64,000 bases of DNA from Mikania micrantha (GCA_009363875.1 CM018683.1:37965753-38029752), one strand, 5' to 3'; counted from the first letter of the stretch, positions 44,386 to 57,409 are shown. The notes: generated by a model from the letters alone, not told the origin. Numbers and translations are program-made.

Positions 44386-46565
44386 ATGGCGAACTTGACT
44401 TTCGGAGACAAACACAATGTTTGTGCTTACCTAGATCCTAATACACGGAATGGCAAATATTTTCGACCAATGTTCGAGTTTTTACGCAGATCACGGATAT
44501 ATTATGCCATCTCCAACATCTGTCAGATCTACAGATCCCATATACAGAGTTTATGGGAGTCTGCCAGACTTATATCTATTGATGAGGAGTACATTATTGA
44601 GGCGAATGTGCTTGGCAGGCATTTCGTATTTCTGAGGCTGATATCCGGCGGTTTCTTTAGTTCGGAGGAGAGCCTGATGGTATGACTCTCATACCAGAAA
44701 GGTGTATCAAGGTTTGTTTCCTACGGATTAGATATTTCAGGGCTTATAATTCAATGTCAGTCAAGAAGGGAAAGCTTCCTCTTCAGTACAAGCTATTAGC
44801 GCATGTCTTGCTTCACTGCCTTAGCATGAGGAAAGGCACATTTGACGAGTTGCGAGACTTGATGAGATCTGCCATGGTAGCTTTGATTTTGAACAAATCG
44901 TTCAATTTCTCTACTATGATCTTTCGTTATATGTCCGACAACATCACGAAAGCCAAGGATCGGTTTTACATGTATCCTAGGTTTGTTCAGATGATGATCG
45001 ATGAGAAATTTCATGAGGGGATGCTGCCTAGAGAGGCTTCTGATTTGTTGAAGCTGAAACATATGACTGATTCTAGTCTGGGTCAAGTTAGAGTATATCA
45101 GAGGAGTGGGGATGCTATTCTGAAGAAGGATCTGATTGGACATTGTGCCAGGGCGAACTATATAGCTCCTGAGGATAATGCCTGGAGGCATGCAGACTCG
45201 GAGTCTGATCCTGAAGTATTTGGAGATGATGATGACCAGTTTCAACCTCCATCTCCTCCTCCAAGGCAACAGTCAAGGAAATCTACAGGTCAATCTTCCC
45301 GATCTAAACCACAGGATCAATCTTCTCAAGAGTCAAGCTCACAGGAGCCTGTTACTGTTGAGTTGTCTGAGCAACAGGAGAAACTTGCTGGTGAAGATGA
45401 AGGTGAGGAGTCTACAGATACAGAGTCAAAATATGAAATGGTTCAAGTCGGAAATCAGATGGTTAGGAGGTTGAAGAAGAAGTTTTCTAAGAAGGCTGAA
45501 GAGGTAAGAGAAGAAACTGTTGATCCTAGTTTCACAATTGAAGAGCCTGAGTCTTCAAAGCCGAAGAAAAGAAAGAGAATGGCTAAAGGGCCTTATGGAA
45601 AGAAGAAATCTAAAGCTACTAAGACCGTTGTGTCTTCATTTATTGTGACTTCTACAATTCCTGTTTCATCGATTCCTATGATTTCATCTTCACAGGCTAC
45701 TGTTCCTGATTCTTCTGCAACTACATCAGTTACAGTTTCTGTATCTACAGTTCCAAGAGGCTTAGGACAAGCTCCTGAGTATGTAAATGTGGCTTCATTT
45801 ATACCTACTTTTATTGATTCTACTACTGTGACTACTTCATTGCCAGATATTTCATTTCATCAAGCCTCTACTTCCAAAGATGATTTTGTTTCAACTCTAG
45901 ATGACTTAGGAGATATCAATTTTACTGTTGATTATGATGATACTGATCTCAAAAGAAGACTTTCAATGCTGACTAAGGAATTTGAATGTTACAAGATGGA
46001 GAAAGATAAACAGAAAGTTGATCAGCCCTCTTCCTCAGGAACAAATGAAATTGAAGAAATGAAAGCTCAGGTTGCACAACTCATGAAATGGAAAGATGAA
46101 GAGATAGCTGAGAAGAAGAGAATGAATGAAAGGATTTCTGATTTGGAATTTTTTGTCAAGCTACAGAGTGAAGACATTGTGGAGTTAAAGAATGAGAATA
46201 CACATCTAAGACTGAAAGATTAGAGAGTTGGAAGAAAAAGATGATAAAGTTGAAGCTTCTGGTGCTGGGGCTGAGAAAGTGGTTGTTGATCTTGTTGATG
46301 AAGAAGAAAAGGAAGAAGATGAAAAGGTAGACTATGGTGAGTCTGATGTGGATGAACATCCGAGCTTCAGTTCTCATGATGATGATGATGGAGGAGATGA
46401 TGGTGATGTTGGTGGTGTTAGCAGTGGAGCTGGTGGATTGAATTCCATGACTGGTGCTATTATTGTATATACTCCTTCAAAGATTTCTGTGGATGCTGTT
46501 CCAGTTAGTTCTGTTCCATCTAATAAGGGTATTGGCTGTAATGATGTGGAAGTTGAAGATTTATC
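44386..46565 (+). pseudogene. J accessory ORF3 (copia env-position ORF), 3' truncated
   Basis: ATG at 44386 (MANLTFGDKHNVCAYLDP). The N-terminal domain runs to about 45110. Then an Asp/Pro/Gln/Ser linker, a strong nuclear-localisation-like cluster at about 45552-45617 (SKPKKRKRMAKG, KKKSKATKT), Ser/Thr-rich text, a coiled coil (46060-46210: ISDLEFFVKLQSEDIVELKN) and an acidic tract (46290-46410). Lesions: frameshift near 44615, TAG at 44658-44660 (CAG in E), one-base insertion near 46219. It is fused near 46565 to chromovirus integrase, losing the C-terminal domain seen in E and F. It is the best-preserved ORF3 in the window. Function unknown. Confidence 0.75.
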
Positions 46566-47217
46566 ACTCTAGCATACAATGTGCACCGTTTGAGGTGTTA
46601 TGGAAGTGTCGATCACCTGTTTGTTGGACTGAAATAGGAGAATCACAACTCACGGGTCCAGAACTAATTCAAGAGACCACTGACAAGATCTTTAAATTCG
46701 AGAACGAATCAAAACCTCTAGAGATCATCAGAAAAGTTACGCTGATAGAAGGCGAAAGCGTTTGGAATTTGCTATTGGAGACAAAGTCCTTTTGAAAGTA
46801 TCACCTTTGAAAGGAGTGGTACAATTTGGTAAGATGGGAAAGCTGGCACCACGATATGTTGGACCTTTCGAAATTCTTGAAAGAATAGGTCCAGTTGCTT
46901 ACAAATTGAAACTACCACAAGAACTCGGCGGAGTTCACGATACCTTTCATGTTTCTAATCTAAAGAAGTGTTTGACTGATGAATCTTTACACATACCTCT
47001 CGAGGAAGTCCGTTTGGACGAGAAACTCCATTTTATTGAGGAACCTAATGAAATCATGGATCTTGAAATCAAGAAGCTAAAACAAAGTCGCATTCCTATA
47101 GTTAAAGTACGCTGGATTTCTAGGCGGGGGCCAGAATTTAGATGGGAACAAGAGGATCAGATTAAAGAAAATTATCCCTATTTATTCAACAAAAGTCCGC
47201 CTTCCAACGACAAATGA
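46566..47217 (+). pseudogene. Element K: chromovirus integrase C-terminal fragment
   Basis: Begins abruptly at HSSIQCAPFEV and continues CRSPVCWTEIGES, then after a frameshift near 46700 EFAIGDKVLLKVSP, YVGPFEILERIGP and the chromodomain-like tail ending ENYPYLF. Two codons are missing in ALYGRKC. Stop TGA at 47215-47217. It is related to A and D but a separate family. Confidence 0.88.
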
Positions 47218-48013
47218 ATTTCGGGACGAAATTTAATTAACCAGGGGAGACTGTAACAACCACCAATAAAAACTGGTATTATTTAGCAGAGATTAATTTA
47301 TTTTAGAACAAGGGTTATCAAAACAAAACCTTAGTCACTTTCTTGTAACTGTTTAAGTAAATATAAGACAGCTAATCTAAGTATATGTATGAAAATACAT
47401 GCACCAATGAATAACCAATATAATTGTATATATATTTAGACAAGTAACAACTAATTTTAACTATAAAGACCTCTATATATACATGAGAAAAGATATGCAT
47501 GCATGCATACGTAAAATATACACACAACCCATATATATAAACATCAACAAACATAAGAAAATAACCACACACACGTATGGGTATGAAAAAGGTTCGATCA
47601 ACTTCCCTTTTTATTCTTACTATGGCTCGACTAAACTCAAGAGCCTCGGCTCTTGAGATACGAAAACATACTCAAGCGAATATAAGTCCTAAAATCACAC
47701 ACATAATCCTTTAAAATACATTACACATTCACCCATGGTATGTAATAAAAAGAATAGAAATAGGGGTGTTAAAAAGAAGTCCAAGACATCTATCATAGGT
47801 AATCATCTAATATATCCTAAAATGCCACCATTAAACCTTGTAACAGCCATGTCTTCTTGTTTTTTCCTGACACGAGAGGGGGCCACAAAGAAAATCCAAA
47901 TTTTCATCCAAGGGATCTAATCTCTTCCTTCCTTTGGCTGAAAAACCACGGAACAACCCTCCTATCTTCTCCCCCTATTCGGCCAACTCACAAGTACAAC
48001 ATCAAATCCCACA

Positions 48014-48045
<32 letters not shown>

Positions 48046-48293
48046 CGTAACTGTAGGTTCCAAGGGGACCGCCTTCAATCCCATTATCCTAGAATAAAAG
48101 AAATAAAGTGGGATAATAGAAAGAATCCTTCTAGATTTGTAGCATCAAAGAAACTTACTTTCCCATCATATCAAAGCTAGCCTATAATCTCATCACCATT
48201 TTTCTCTTTCTTAAACCTTTACCAACTCCCTTTAGATTTCAACTAAAAAGATGAAACGGGAACTTCATCTTCAACCGAATGGATTGCCAACAA
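47217..48293 (+). repeat. K inverted repeat, polypurine tract and truncated LTR
   Basis: AATTTCGGGACGAAATT at 47217-47233 and CAGGGGAGA precede an LTR starting TGTAAC at 47252. Only about 1 kb of LTR remains before B's LTR begins at 48294. An (AT)n run lies at 48014-48037. No gene. Confidence 0.72.
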
Positions 48294-51044
48294 GAATTAA
48301 ATCCTTTGTTTTGTATACCATGAAATGAATCTCTTGATTTGAATGCCATGATGTGAGCCACTTGATTTGAATACCATGTTTTGAACCACTTGATTTGAAT
48401 ACCATGTTGTGAACCACTTGATTTGAATACCATGTTGTGAACCACTTGATTTGAATACCATGAAATAGTGACCTTGTGTAACAACAAGGTTTATAACAAA
48501 AGAGTTTATAAAACCATTTATTTAAAAGTGTTTATCCTTCATAAATACATTTGAGTAAATTTGTTACAAAACAGTTCAAAGATCCCTTATAAAACCTTTT
48601 TAGTGAAAAGAGTTTAGTAATTAATAAGTCCTTTAAAACAGTTGATGAATTCCTAGGATTCGTACAATGAATCCATAATGTTTATAAGCATACACACACC
48701 TTGTGTAATGAAATATGATTGTAAACAATTGTTTTGATCACGTGTTCCACCCCAAAACAGTTATAAAAACAGTAAAAGAGGGGCTAAAGTTCTCACCTGT
48801 CTGCAGTAGACTCTGAACTAAACAATTAGCAATTAGCAAACAAGACTTCTAATTGTTTCCTATAACATTGTAATCATACATAAGATATAGGATTTATAAT
48901 TGTATAGACTTTGATTCATTGATTTACTTGTGTTCTCTTGAACCTGATTGTTGTGAAAACTTGAAAGTTATGAATTGAATCACTTGATTGATCATGGGTC
49001 CAAGAAACGAATATGAAATGTATGAATATATTTAAGTGTTCTAGACTCTTGTGACTATGAATTGATCTCATTATTAGTTTAGGTTAATCTTAACCCAACT
49101 AAATCAATTCATAGACAATGTGTATTGTAGACCACCACATGGGCCATTTAAGTTAATGATGGCCCAATTGGAGGTGGTGTTGGGCCAAACAAGGTGTAAA
49201 TAGATCATGTAAAGTTCCATTGTGATATTGGCCAACTAAAGATCCTCATGGTCAAACTAGCTCAATCGTGCTTGATTTAAACCTATGGACCATGTTGCTA
49301 AAGGAATTTGGGCCTTGTTGCATTGGATTTGGGCCGGATATCATTGAATTGGGCTCATTCTAATGTGGGCCGAGCTAATACAATTGGTTGGGCCAAGGTA
49401 TACAAAGAAATTTGCATGTTGTTGGCTCGGTTACCCCCCCTTGGCAGCGAACCTTTTTGGTTTCCCGGCCTAGGGTTCGGCCAACATCATGATATGGTTC
49501 GGCCCTCTAATGTTCAGGCAAGGTTCGACTAACATGTCATCAGGTAGGTTCGTGGATTTATACAAGGCTTGAGGACCAGCTAGGGTTCGCCCCATGCACA
49601 CGTAGGTTCGCAAACACACTGGTTCGCCTGCATGAGAAGGGTCGTCCCTATGCAGAGGTTCGGTGAAATAGGAGTAGTTCGGCTGGTCATGAAGGTTCGC
49701 AGCAAGGAGGGTCCGTTGATCACTATCTGGTTCGTGAAGGCTCGTGGCTCCTTAGGGTTCGCTTGGGTTTGCTCATGCACGATGGTTCGGTTGAGACATG
49801 GTTCGGCAGTTGAGCAACGAACCACGTAGGGTTCGTCTGAGTTAGCTGAAGGTTCGTGATGATGGTTATGGTTCGTTGATGGCTCGAGGACTCTCTATGG
49901 TTCGGCCAATGCTCACACGAACCATTGCAGGGTTCGTGAAGTCCCTTGAGATTCGGTCATGCCCAAGTGAAGGTTCGGCCAGGAAACCTTCCAGCGAACC
50001 TGTACGAACATCATCACCATCATCGAACCACAACTCCAGGCCACGATCTAAGTCATTCTACTCTCGATGAAGGTTGCTACATGTGCGAAACTCGAAGGAT
50101 AATGCAAATAAACCGGTTATGTGTGTATTTCACGAACTCACAAACGAAAACCTTAATCTCGTGATCTTTCAAGCTTCATTACCTCGCGATTTGCTGGATG
50201 GATCTGCGAAAAGCTTGTACTTCCGTGTAGAGGATGTCGAGGGCTTCGCGTGGACACCGAGAACACCCAAATCCGTTGAGTAACGAGTGAGATACGATCG
50301 TTTAAAGTGGGTTTTCTAAAGAGAGAAAGGCTTGGCCGAAAATTCTAGTGAGAGAAAGTGGTGTAGGTGAAATAAATGAGGATTTAAGCCTTGTTCAAGG
50401 CTTTTATAGTCCGGGTGGTGTTCGGGTTCTTTTCAGTCGCTCGGTTCGCGTTTCCGGAACGTAACGCGTATTTTACGCGGTTTTAAATAACAAGAGTTGT
50501 TAACTCAAATAAATGATGAGTTTCAAAATTGTAAAAATTTAAAATAATTAATATAATTATTTTTTTACTCTTCGTGTGTTGCCAGATCGTTAAACATTCA
50601 CGATTACGTGTATACCCGAAATCGCGTACGTTTTCAGATCGTATTAAAATATTTAAAGTCGTTTAATCATAATTATAAGTTCAACATTCATATTATTATG
50701 GATCGTCACCCACAATTATACTCAGTCTCGCTTACAAATTACGATTTTTGTTGAATTAATTGTCATAATATTCGTCTCGACACTACGCACTAACACTAAC
50801 CTGTTACACCGAACGCAATATATATATAGGGCTCACTCTCGCTGCCCACCACTGTTTCGATATAACCAGTTACTGTTCTTGCCTAGTGAAATCGACTGTA
50901 AATAAATAATACATACTTGTTAAATGATAAAGATTCTAACACACAAGCACATAATGACACATGATTCCCATTGACTGACTGAACATGGATACACACTGTT
51001 CTAACACTGTTCACTACTACATGACTAAATGTACAAATGTTACA
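48294..51044 (-). repeat. 3' LTR of B, 3'-truncated
   Basis: Nearly identical to 58267-61010 with small indels; for example a few bases around 50115 are absent from the other copy. The part matching 57425-58266 is missing; the join to K's LTR is at GAATTAAATCC. Contains the 28-bp repeat (48300-48470), the CGAACC array (49440-50040) and a TATAAAAG box (50401-50408). Confidence 0.92.
49440..50040 (-). repeat. CGAACC array in 3' LTR of B
   Basis: About 30 units, CGAACC in element sense, spacing 12-25 bp, downstream of the TATA box. Hardly alignable with A's array although coding regions are nearly identical, so the arrays turn over quickly. Confidence 0.85.
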
Positions 51045-51079
51045 GTCTCCCCTAGTTAAGGGAATTTCGTCCCGAAATT
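51045..51079 (-). other. Polypurine tract and inverted repeat of B
   Basis: AGGGGAGAC beside the LTR and AATTTCGGGACGAAATT at 51063-51079 overlapping the pol stop. Confidence 0.8.
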
Positions 51080-53865
51080 AACTAGCCGAAGATACTGTAA
51101 AAAGATGAGGGTACTTAAGCTTCATCTGGTCTTCACGTTCCCAGGTGAACTCAGCACCGCGTTTGCCCTCCCATCGCACTTTCACGATCGGGATACGGCT
51201 GCGTTTAAGTTTCTTGACCCCATGATCCATGATCTCAACTGGACGTTCAATTAATTGCATGTTGTTCTGAATCTGTATGTCTTCCAGTGGAATCTGAACA
51301 TCATGATCTGCCAAGCATTTCTTAAGATTCGATACATGAAAAATATCGTGAACATTGCTTAGCTCCACTGGAAGTTTGAGTTTGTAGGCTACGGGACCAA
51401 TCCGTTCCAGGATCTCAAAAGGTCCAACGTACCTTGGTGCAAGTTTCCCTCTCTTCCCGAATCGGACAACGCCTTTCCAGGGAGAAACTTTGAGTAAGAC
51501 TCGGTCACCGACTTGAAACTCAAGCGGTTTCCGACGTCGATCAGCATAACTCTTCTGCCGATCTCGTGCGGCCTTAAGCCGTGACTGAATGATTGTGATC
51601 TTGTCTGATGTTTCCTGAATGAGTTCTGGTCCTACGACCTGTGAGTCACCAATCTCGGTCCAACAGACCGGTGATCGGCACTTTCTACCATATAGAGCTT
51701 CGAATGGTGCACATTGAATGCTCGTATGATAGCTATTGTTATATGAAAACTCAATGAGTGGGAGATGAGTGTCCCAACTTCCACCGAAGTCAATGACACA
51801 AGAACGAAGCATGTCTTCAAGTGTTTGGATAGTCCTTTCGCTTTGGCCGTCGGTTTGAGGATGATACGCCGTGCTAAGATTAACACGCGTTCCCAAAGCC
51901 TTTTGCAATGATTGCCAAAAGCGAGAAGTGAAACGACTATCACGATCAGATATGATTGATGTTGGTGTACCATGACGTGCAATGATTTCGTTGATGTACA
52001 GAGTGGATAGCTTCTCCATTTTGTAATCCTCTCGGATAGGGAGAAAATGAGCAGATTTGGTGAGTCGATCAACGATCACCCAAATCGAATCGAAACCTCG
52101 TGGAGTTCTCGGCAACTTTGTTATGAAATCCATGGAAATTTGCTCCCATTTCCATTAAGGAATTTCAGGTTGCTGTAGAAGTCCCGAAGGTTTTTGATGT
52201 TCTGCTTTGACCTTTGAACATGTAAGACATTTTCCCACATACAGTGCTATGTCTTTCTTCATTCCCGGCCACCAGTAAGATGTCCTCAAGTCTTGATACA
52301 TCTTGTCGGCTCCAGGATGAACTGAGTATCGCGACTTATGAGCCTCATCACAGATGAGTGTGCGCAATTCTTCAGACTTTGGAATCCAAATGTGGCCGTT
52401 GAGATATAACACCCCATCAGATCGGGGTTCTAGTTTCTTCTCGATGCCACAATCCAAGTCTGTTTTGAGTTGATTATCTGTTACTACCTGTTGTTGTGCA
52501 ATACGAATCAAGTCTTTCAAGTTTGGCTGTGTGTTGATCTCCATGGCTCTTACACGAATCGGTTTGACCGGTTCCTTGCGACTAAGAGCATCCGCCACCA
52601 CATTGGCTTTACCCGGATGGTAACGAATCTCACAGTCGTAATCAGTTAGAAGCTCAACCCAACGTCGTTGTCTCATGTTGAGTTCTTTCTGATTGAGAAT
52701 GTGTTGCAGGCTCTTGTGGTCTGTATAGATGACACATTTAGTAACGTACAGGTAGTGTCTCCAAATCTTTAATGCAAAGACCACAGCCCCTAACTCAAGG
52801 TCATGAGTAGTGTAGTTCTTTTCGTGAACCTTAAGTTGTCTTGAAGCATAAGCAATGACCTTGTCCCGTTGCATAAGTACACAACCGAGACCATGGTTTG
52901 AAGCATCACAGTAGACAATGAAATCATCACTGCCTTCTGGAAGACTAAGGATAGGGGAGTTGCATAACTTCTGTTTAAGAAGTTGAAATGCATCTTCTTG
53001 CTTCTGTCCCCATATAAATGCTTGACTTTTCTGAGTTAGTGTGGTAAGTGGCAAGGCTATCTTAGAGAAGTTTGCAATGAATCTTCTGTAATAACCTGCC
53101 AAACCCAGAAATGAACGAATCTCTGTTGGAGTAGATGGAGTAGTCCAGTTCTTAATCGCCTCAATCTTGGCTGGATCTACATGTATTCCATCCTTGTTTA
53201 TGACATGTCCTAAGAAGTGAACTTCCTTTAGCCAAAATTCACACTTTGAGAATTTAGCATAGAGTCGTTCAGCTCTTAGTAACTCTAAGACTTTCCTCAA
53301 ATGATCTTCATGCTCTTGTTCCGACTTGGAATAAATCAGTATATCATCAATAAAGACAATAACAAACTGATCCAAGTATCGCCTGCAGACTCGATTCATC
53401 AAGTCCATGAACACTGCAGGTGCGTTGGTCAACCCAAATGGCATGACCACGAACTCATAGTGTCCATATCGAGTCCTAAACGCCGTCTTTGGTATATCCT
53501 CATCATTTACTCTTAACTGATGATACCCGGATCGTAAATCAATCTTAGAGAAGCAAGTTGCTCCCTGTAATTGATCAAACAGGTCATAGATCCTGGGCAG
53601 AGGATATCTATTCTTGATTTTCAACTTGTTTAGCTCACGATAATCAATACACATACGAAATGAACCGTCTTTCTTTTTGACAAAGAGAACCGGAGCTCCC
53701 CATGGAGAGAAACTCGGTCTTATGAAACCTTTGTCTAAAAGTTCTTGAAGCTGACTAGACAGTTCTTGCATCTCAGACGGTGCTAGTCGATACGGTGACT
53801 TCGCCACTGGGTTTGCTCCAGGGACGAGATCGATTCTAAACTCCACTTGTCGGATTGGGGGTAGT
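51078..53865 (-). pseudogene. B pol: RT, RNase H, integrase, chromodomain-like tail
   Basis: Same domains as A. RT has CIDYREL, MPFGLTNAP and FIDD; RNase H has CDASNHGLG; integrase has HHCC and D,D,E; the tail ends KYPHLF. The only interruption is TAA at 52155-52157, where A and C have CAA, just after the HHCC domain. It is out of frame with gag because of a one-base deletion near 53871. Confidence 0.94.
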
Positions 53866-55609
53866 CCAGGCAGTCTTCTTGAAATACGTCTGGATAATCT
53901 CTGATAACTGGAACGTCTCCAACTGCTTTCTTTTCAGGTTTCTTTTCTACCACGTGAGCCAGGAAAGCATAATACTTCTTCTTCAAGTACTTCCTCGCCT
54001 TGATGCACGATACAATCTTCAATCCGCGGCATGGTTTCTCGCCGTAGACTATCATCGTTTCGCCGGACGGTAGAGGAATTCGAATAAGTTTCTCAGAGCA
54101 TACGATTTCAGCATTGTTTTTGGACAACCAATCCATTCCTACTACAACTTCGAAGCTTCCGAGAGTCATAGGAATGAGATCGATGGAAAAGAGATGGTCA
54201 TTTAATCTTAGCTCACAAGCATGAATTATGGAATCTACAACTATGGTCTTACCATTCGCTACTTCTACAGTATAAGGAGCAGTAAGTGTGGATAGTTGCA
54301 TATTAAGCAAAGAAGCAGTATGAGTAGAGATAAAACTTTTATCGGCACCAGTATCAAATACGATAGGAACATAATGATCATTGATAAGAAATGTACCCGT
54401 GATGACTGCCGGCTCTTCACGTGCTTCAGCAGTTCCAATAACAAAAGCACGAGCAGCAGCAGTATTGTTGTTGAGTTTTGGACACTGATTTCTGTAGTGT
54501 CCCTCTGCTCCACAATTATAACAGGCCCTTCCACCTGTAGCAGCAGTGGTAGTGGTAGCAGTTGTTGCAGCAGCAAGATGAGCAGATCGGCATGTAGCCG
54601 CCAAGTGTCCCATACGCCCACATTTGAGACACTTTCTGCATGGAGTGTTGGGTAGATGATGATACTGGCATTTGGTGCAAAGTGGAAATGTGCCAGTGTA
54701 AGGCTTTCTGACATTAGCAGGTTGTGGCATAGCAGTGATAGGTGTGGCATGAGTAGGAGCAGCTGCAGTCAACGCTGCAAAGTTCTTGATTGTCTTTTGC
54801 TTTTTCCTCTTGTGATGGTGCTGCTCAGGCTTCTTGCCTTCTTCAATCTGTGCTCTCTTGAATCCCTTTCGGGTGAGCACTCCAGACTTCACATACTCTT
54901 CAGTAAGAGTAGCACCAAGTTGAATGGCTGCTTCCAGAGTAGTGGGGTTGTTCCCCATAACAGTTCCTCTGACAACCAAAGGCAAACCTTCAATGTATTT
55001 CTCTATCCTGCGGGATAGAGGAGTAACCAAATGGGGCACCAGAATGCACAACTCATGGAACCGAGTTGTATACTTTGCGTTCTCTCCACTATCTTGCACC
55101 AGATTCCACATCTCCACCTCCAGTTTCTTCAGTTCATGACGTGGACAAAACTTTTCCACAAGTAAGTTCTTGAATCCGTCCCATGGTAAAGCTAATGCAA
55201 CTTCACGTCCTCTGGTGTTCTTCTCAGAATTCCACCAAGTGAGTGCGCCCTTATGAAAAGCGCTTGAGGCCATCTTGACCTTCAGATTCTCAGGGCATCC
55301 AGTGAAGTCGAGAATGTCCTCAATGTTCTCTAACCACTGTAGTAGACCAGTAGCTCCTTCTGTACCAGCGTACTTAGGAGGCTTAGCATCATTGAACTGC
55401 TTGAAAGTGAAGTTAGCAGTTCCAGTAGTTGTAGCATTTGAGTTATGTGCTGAATCACTAGTACTTCCCCGAAGATTCTGGGTAATATCAGTGACCATAC
55501 CAGGGATTACTTCCCTCATATGAACAGCGATAGCTCGAGCAATCTTGTTGATTTCATCGTCGTTGCCACTTGTTGAACCCCCTCCGTTAGGATCACGTCG
55601 GGGAGGCAT
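53783..55609 (-). pseudogene. B gag-protease
   Basis: The likely start is ATG at 55607-55609 (MPPRRDPNGGG). Gag core: FTFKQFNDAKPPKYAGTEGA, LQWLENIEDILDF, ALTWWNSEKNT and the retrotransposon-gag segment to LEAAIQLGATLTEE. Two CCHC knuckles (CLKCGRMGHLAATC, CYNCGAEGHYRNQC) and the protease DTGADKSFIS follow. A one-base deletion near 53871, visible against C, shifts the frame between protease and RT, ending in an aberrant tail. Confidence 0.93.
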
Positions 55610-56712
55610 TCTACGAATAGAAGCCACAAGTGGGTCAGTAATGAGGAAGGATACAATTGAATTTTCATGATAAGGTCAGTAATATACCCATACTACTAGT
55701 ATTATCATTCAATTGTAATATGATCTAGTACACGTATAAGTTATCAACTTATTTGCATACTTATCATGTGAATATGTACGATGTCCCATGATCTCTCCAC
55801 CAAACCTACGCACTGACACTTTCCCGATATACCGAAAATAGTTTATATATAGGGCTCACTCTCGCTGCCCACCACCGTTTCGATATACCACGATCATGCC
55901 CTTGCTAGCATTTGGCAACACGTTTGTATTGATTTCCAAGTGTGTTCCATTGATTAAGAATCCCATGATCTTTGATCAACTTGAACTATGATTGATTCCA
56001 TGATTGAACTATGATTATGTTATGCGTGCACCTACTAACAGTTGTTAACATGTAGAACTAAATCATACGTGTGTTCTACACTTTCCTGTTAACTTATGTC
56101 AGTAAGTACTAATGATGTAATCACTTAAGAATTTCACTTAAGGTTTACATTGAAAATGTTCACAACTTGATTGATTCACCATAATGTTTGGTTCATCCAA
56201 GTTTGAATTGCACTATGATTTGATTCACCAATGATTGTTTCCCAAATGTTTGTATCCTCATGTGTTTGACTAATGTTCCATGTTTCCAGTTGATCCCGAA
56301 TCCTTACTCCAAATACAAACGCCGGATTCCCCCTAACATACTGAAATAAGCTTATTTATAGGGTAAGCTCTCACCGACCCACCACTTACCTCAACACATC
56401 AGCGTTAATCCGTCGTCTATATTTGGGGCTAAGATTCCAACTGTTGATTGATTATGATTGTTTCATGATTGCCTCTTGTTCTGTGACTATGATAATGATT
56501 ATGTAAACCATGGTTCTTAATTTACTTAGAAATTAAAACCTTAGGTTTTAGCATGTGTGTCCTAGGTTAATTAACCTAGGTTCTCAATACCTACGGTATC
56601 GAGTATAATGATCTCTTGTGAGAACTTCAACTAAAGAATACTGTTACACAGATTCTAAGTTATAAAGTTCCTATGATAATGAACACCTGATAATGATAAC
56701 AATGCTAACAAT

Positions 56713-57042
56713 GACAAGGATTCCAACTCAAGATTCTAAATTAATAGTTCTTGACCTTTGAATTCCTATAATGAGCATGACAAGGATTTCAAATCAAGAC
56801 TCTAAATTAATAGATCTTGACATTTGAATTCCTATAATGAATACGACAAGGATTTCAAATCAAGACTCTAAATTAATAGATCTTGACATTTGAATTCCTA
56901 TAATGAGCATGACAAGGATTTCAAATCAAGACTCTAAATTAATAGATCTTGACATTTGAATTCCTATAATGAATACGACAAGGACTTTAGATCAAAGATA
57001 CCAATCTTTGCCTCTAAATCCTATAATGAATATGACAAGAAA
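56713..57042 (-). repeat. 66-bp tandem repeat, about 4-5 copies
   Basis: GACAAGGATT starts at 56713, 56779, 56845, 56911 and 56977. The middle copies are nearly identical; the outer ones decay. Confidence 0.9.
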
Positions 57043-57409
57043 TTCATATCAAAGATTCTGAAAATACAGATCTTTGCCTCCGAATTTCTATAATGATCTC
57101 TGTGTGAGAATTTCAGATCAAGGATACTAAGAATACAGATCCTTGCCTCTGAAATCCTTAAATGCATATGTGTGAGAATTTAATCCGGTTTCTAAAATTA
57201 TAGAAGTCCGATTCAAATTCTTTGACTCAAGATCTAATCTTAGAAAAAAATGTCCCTAAGATCTTTCAAGCTTATTGTAGACTTAATGCTCACTTAAGTT
57301 ACTTAGATCCTAAGTATCCTCAAGCCTATAGCACTTAGTCCTATTGGGTAGCTTAGGTTATAGTCTAGGTCATTAAACATTGGGTTTTTCCTAGTTCTCT
57401 ACAACCTTG

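Noticed and set aside
48239..48487. ORF with repeated SNQVVHNMVFKSSG-like text (also 6455-6658 and 58257-58460)
   Set aside because: Translation of the 28-bp LTR tandem repeat; no coding constraint evident.
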